DNA from: an uncultured Candidatus Pelagibacter sp.
Lineage (GTDB): Bacteria; Pseudomonadota; Alphaproteobacteria; Pelagibacterales; Pelagibacteraceae
Reading direction: 5' to 3'
Length of the DNA: 64,000 nucleotides
Assembly: GCF_943788075.1 (NCBI RefSeq)
Contig: NZ_CALSOW010000001.1
Location: 352,646 to 416,645, forward strand
Shown one piece after another: positions 63,129-64,000 of the stretch. The translations under genes and the position numbers were made by a program. The first letter of the stretch is position 1. Each line of letters opens with the position of its first letter. The notes below the pieces were generated by a model. That model was given only the letters and a program-made list of their open reading frames with translations, was not told the DNA's origin and did not search any database.

Positions 63129-64000
63129 TTTAATCCAATAATTTTTTCTGATTTTAGAACATCTAGTTTTATTTTATTAGTCTCAAATAGTTCTCTATTT
63201 TTTCCTTTTAAAATTTTACCTGACGGAAGTTTTAATTTTTGAGAATTCACTTTTTTTCCGTTTACAATAACTTCATAGTGCAAATGAGGTCCCGTTGATT
63301 TTCCAGTCGAACCAACATATCCAATAGTTTGACCCTGTTTAACTCTCACACCTTTTTTAATCCCTCGTGCAAATTTAGACATGTGAGCATAGACGGTTTC
63401 ATATGTTGAATTATGTTTTATTTTTACACAATTTCCACCACCTCCACACCAACCGGCTTTTTTAACTGTACCATTTCCAGAAGCCATAATTGGAGTACCC
63501 TTTGGTGCAGCAAAATCAGTTCCTCTATGCATTTTATTAAATCCGTCTATGGGATGTTTTCTCATCCCAAAGGAGGAAGATAGTCTTGCACCGTTGATAG
63601 GTGTTTTCATTAATGCTTTTTGTACACTCTTTCCATTTTTATTATAATGACCTTCAATATTTTTTTTATCAAAATAATATAATGAGTTATCTTGACCACT
63701 TAGTTTAAGGTTTGCAAAAAGAATTTCTCCTGTTTCAATTATTTTATCATTTTTATCAATGAAGATTTCATACATTATTTGAAATTTATCTTCTTTTCTA
63801 ATATCTCTTTGAAAGTCTACTTGAAAACCATAAATTCTTGCAAATTCAATTATTGTGTTTGGTGGAATATCTTCATCTGTGGCTGCTTTGTATAGGCTTT
63901 GTAAAATCATATTTTCTTTGTAAATAATTTTTTTTTCTAATTTAACAGTTAATATTTTTTCATTAAACTCTGTGCTTTCCTTAGTTTTTGATAAGATAAT
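63125..64000 (-). CDS. M23-family metallopeptidase (partial, open at right edge)
   Basis: GFNKMHRGTDFAAPKGTPIMASGNGTVKKAGW, VYAHMSKFARGIKKGVRVKQGQTIGYVGSTGKSTGPHLHYEV; frame stays open to 64000. Confidence 0.93.
   Translation of the reverse strand: MILSKTKESTEFNEKILTVKLEKKIIYKENMILQSLYKAATDEDIPPNTIIEFARIYGFQVDFQRDIRKEDKFQIMYEIFIDKNDKIIETGEILFANLKLSGQDNSLYYFDKKNIEGHYNKNGKSVQKALMKTPINGARLSSSFGMRKHPIDGFNKMHRGTDFAAPKGTPIMASGNGTVKKAGWCGGGGNCVKIKHNSTYETVYAHMSKFARGIKKGVRVKQGQTIGYVGSTGKSTGPHLHYEVIVNGKKVNSQKLKLPSGKILKGKNRELFETNKIKLDVLKSEKIIGLN

Noticed and set aside
1-64000. Mobile elements, prophage, toxin-antitoxin or defence islands
   Set aside because: No integrase, transposase, restriction, CRISPR or phage structural signatures seen; gene content and order are core alphaproteobacterial.

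Overview
AT-rich, gene-dense core-genome window that looks like a SAR11/Pelagibacter-type alphaproteobacterium (inferred from gene order, tiny intergenic spacers, SAR11-type gene set and a glycine riboswitch on malate synthase). I see about 60 protein genes, three tRNAs (Thr-GGT on the minus strand, Phe-GAA, His-GTG), an SRP 4.5S RNA upstream of dnaX and a tandem glycine riboswitch upstream of glcB. There is no prophage, transposon, CRISPR array or obvious genomic island. The gene content is mostly housekeeping: cobST, aro, def-fmt-truA, dap, arg, rpmH-rnpA-yidD-yidC, murA, his, the rpsA-cmk-aroA / trp cluster, lpt, dnaX-recR, secA, ispG-prfA-prmC. The most striking sequence-level property is a large number of single-base indels breaking otherwise intact, mostly essential genes. 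They are concentrated at about 13-20 kb and 44.3-49.4 kb and are most simply assembly or sequencing errors. Repairing them by eye recovers full-length argB, yidC, rnpA, murA, hisD, rmuC, trpB, trpF, pyrF, lptC, argF, kdsB, pheA, dnaX, ybaB, recR and the SEC-C tail of secA. I did not find a convincing undescribed multi-gene system. The best biological leads are a SET-methyltransferase/HDAC-like gene pair, an MGME1-like nuclease overlapping an ExoI-like exonuclease, an AccA with a C-terminal transmembrane tail, a tRNA-His lacking G-1 next to its own HisRS, a divergent TrpB active-site region, and a few small orphan ORFs and a structured intergenic region.
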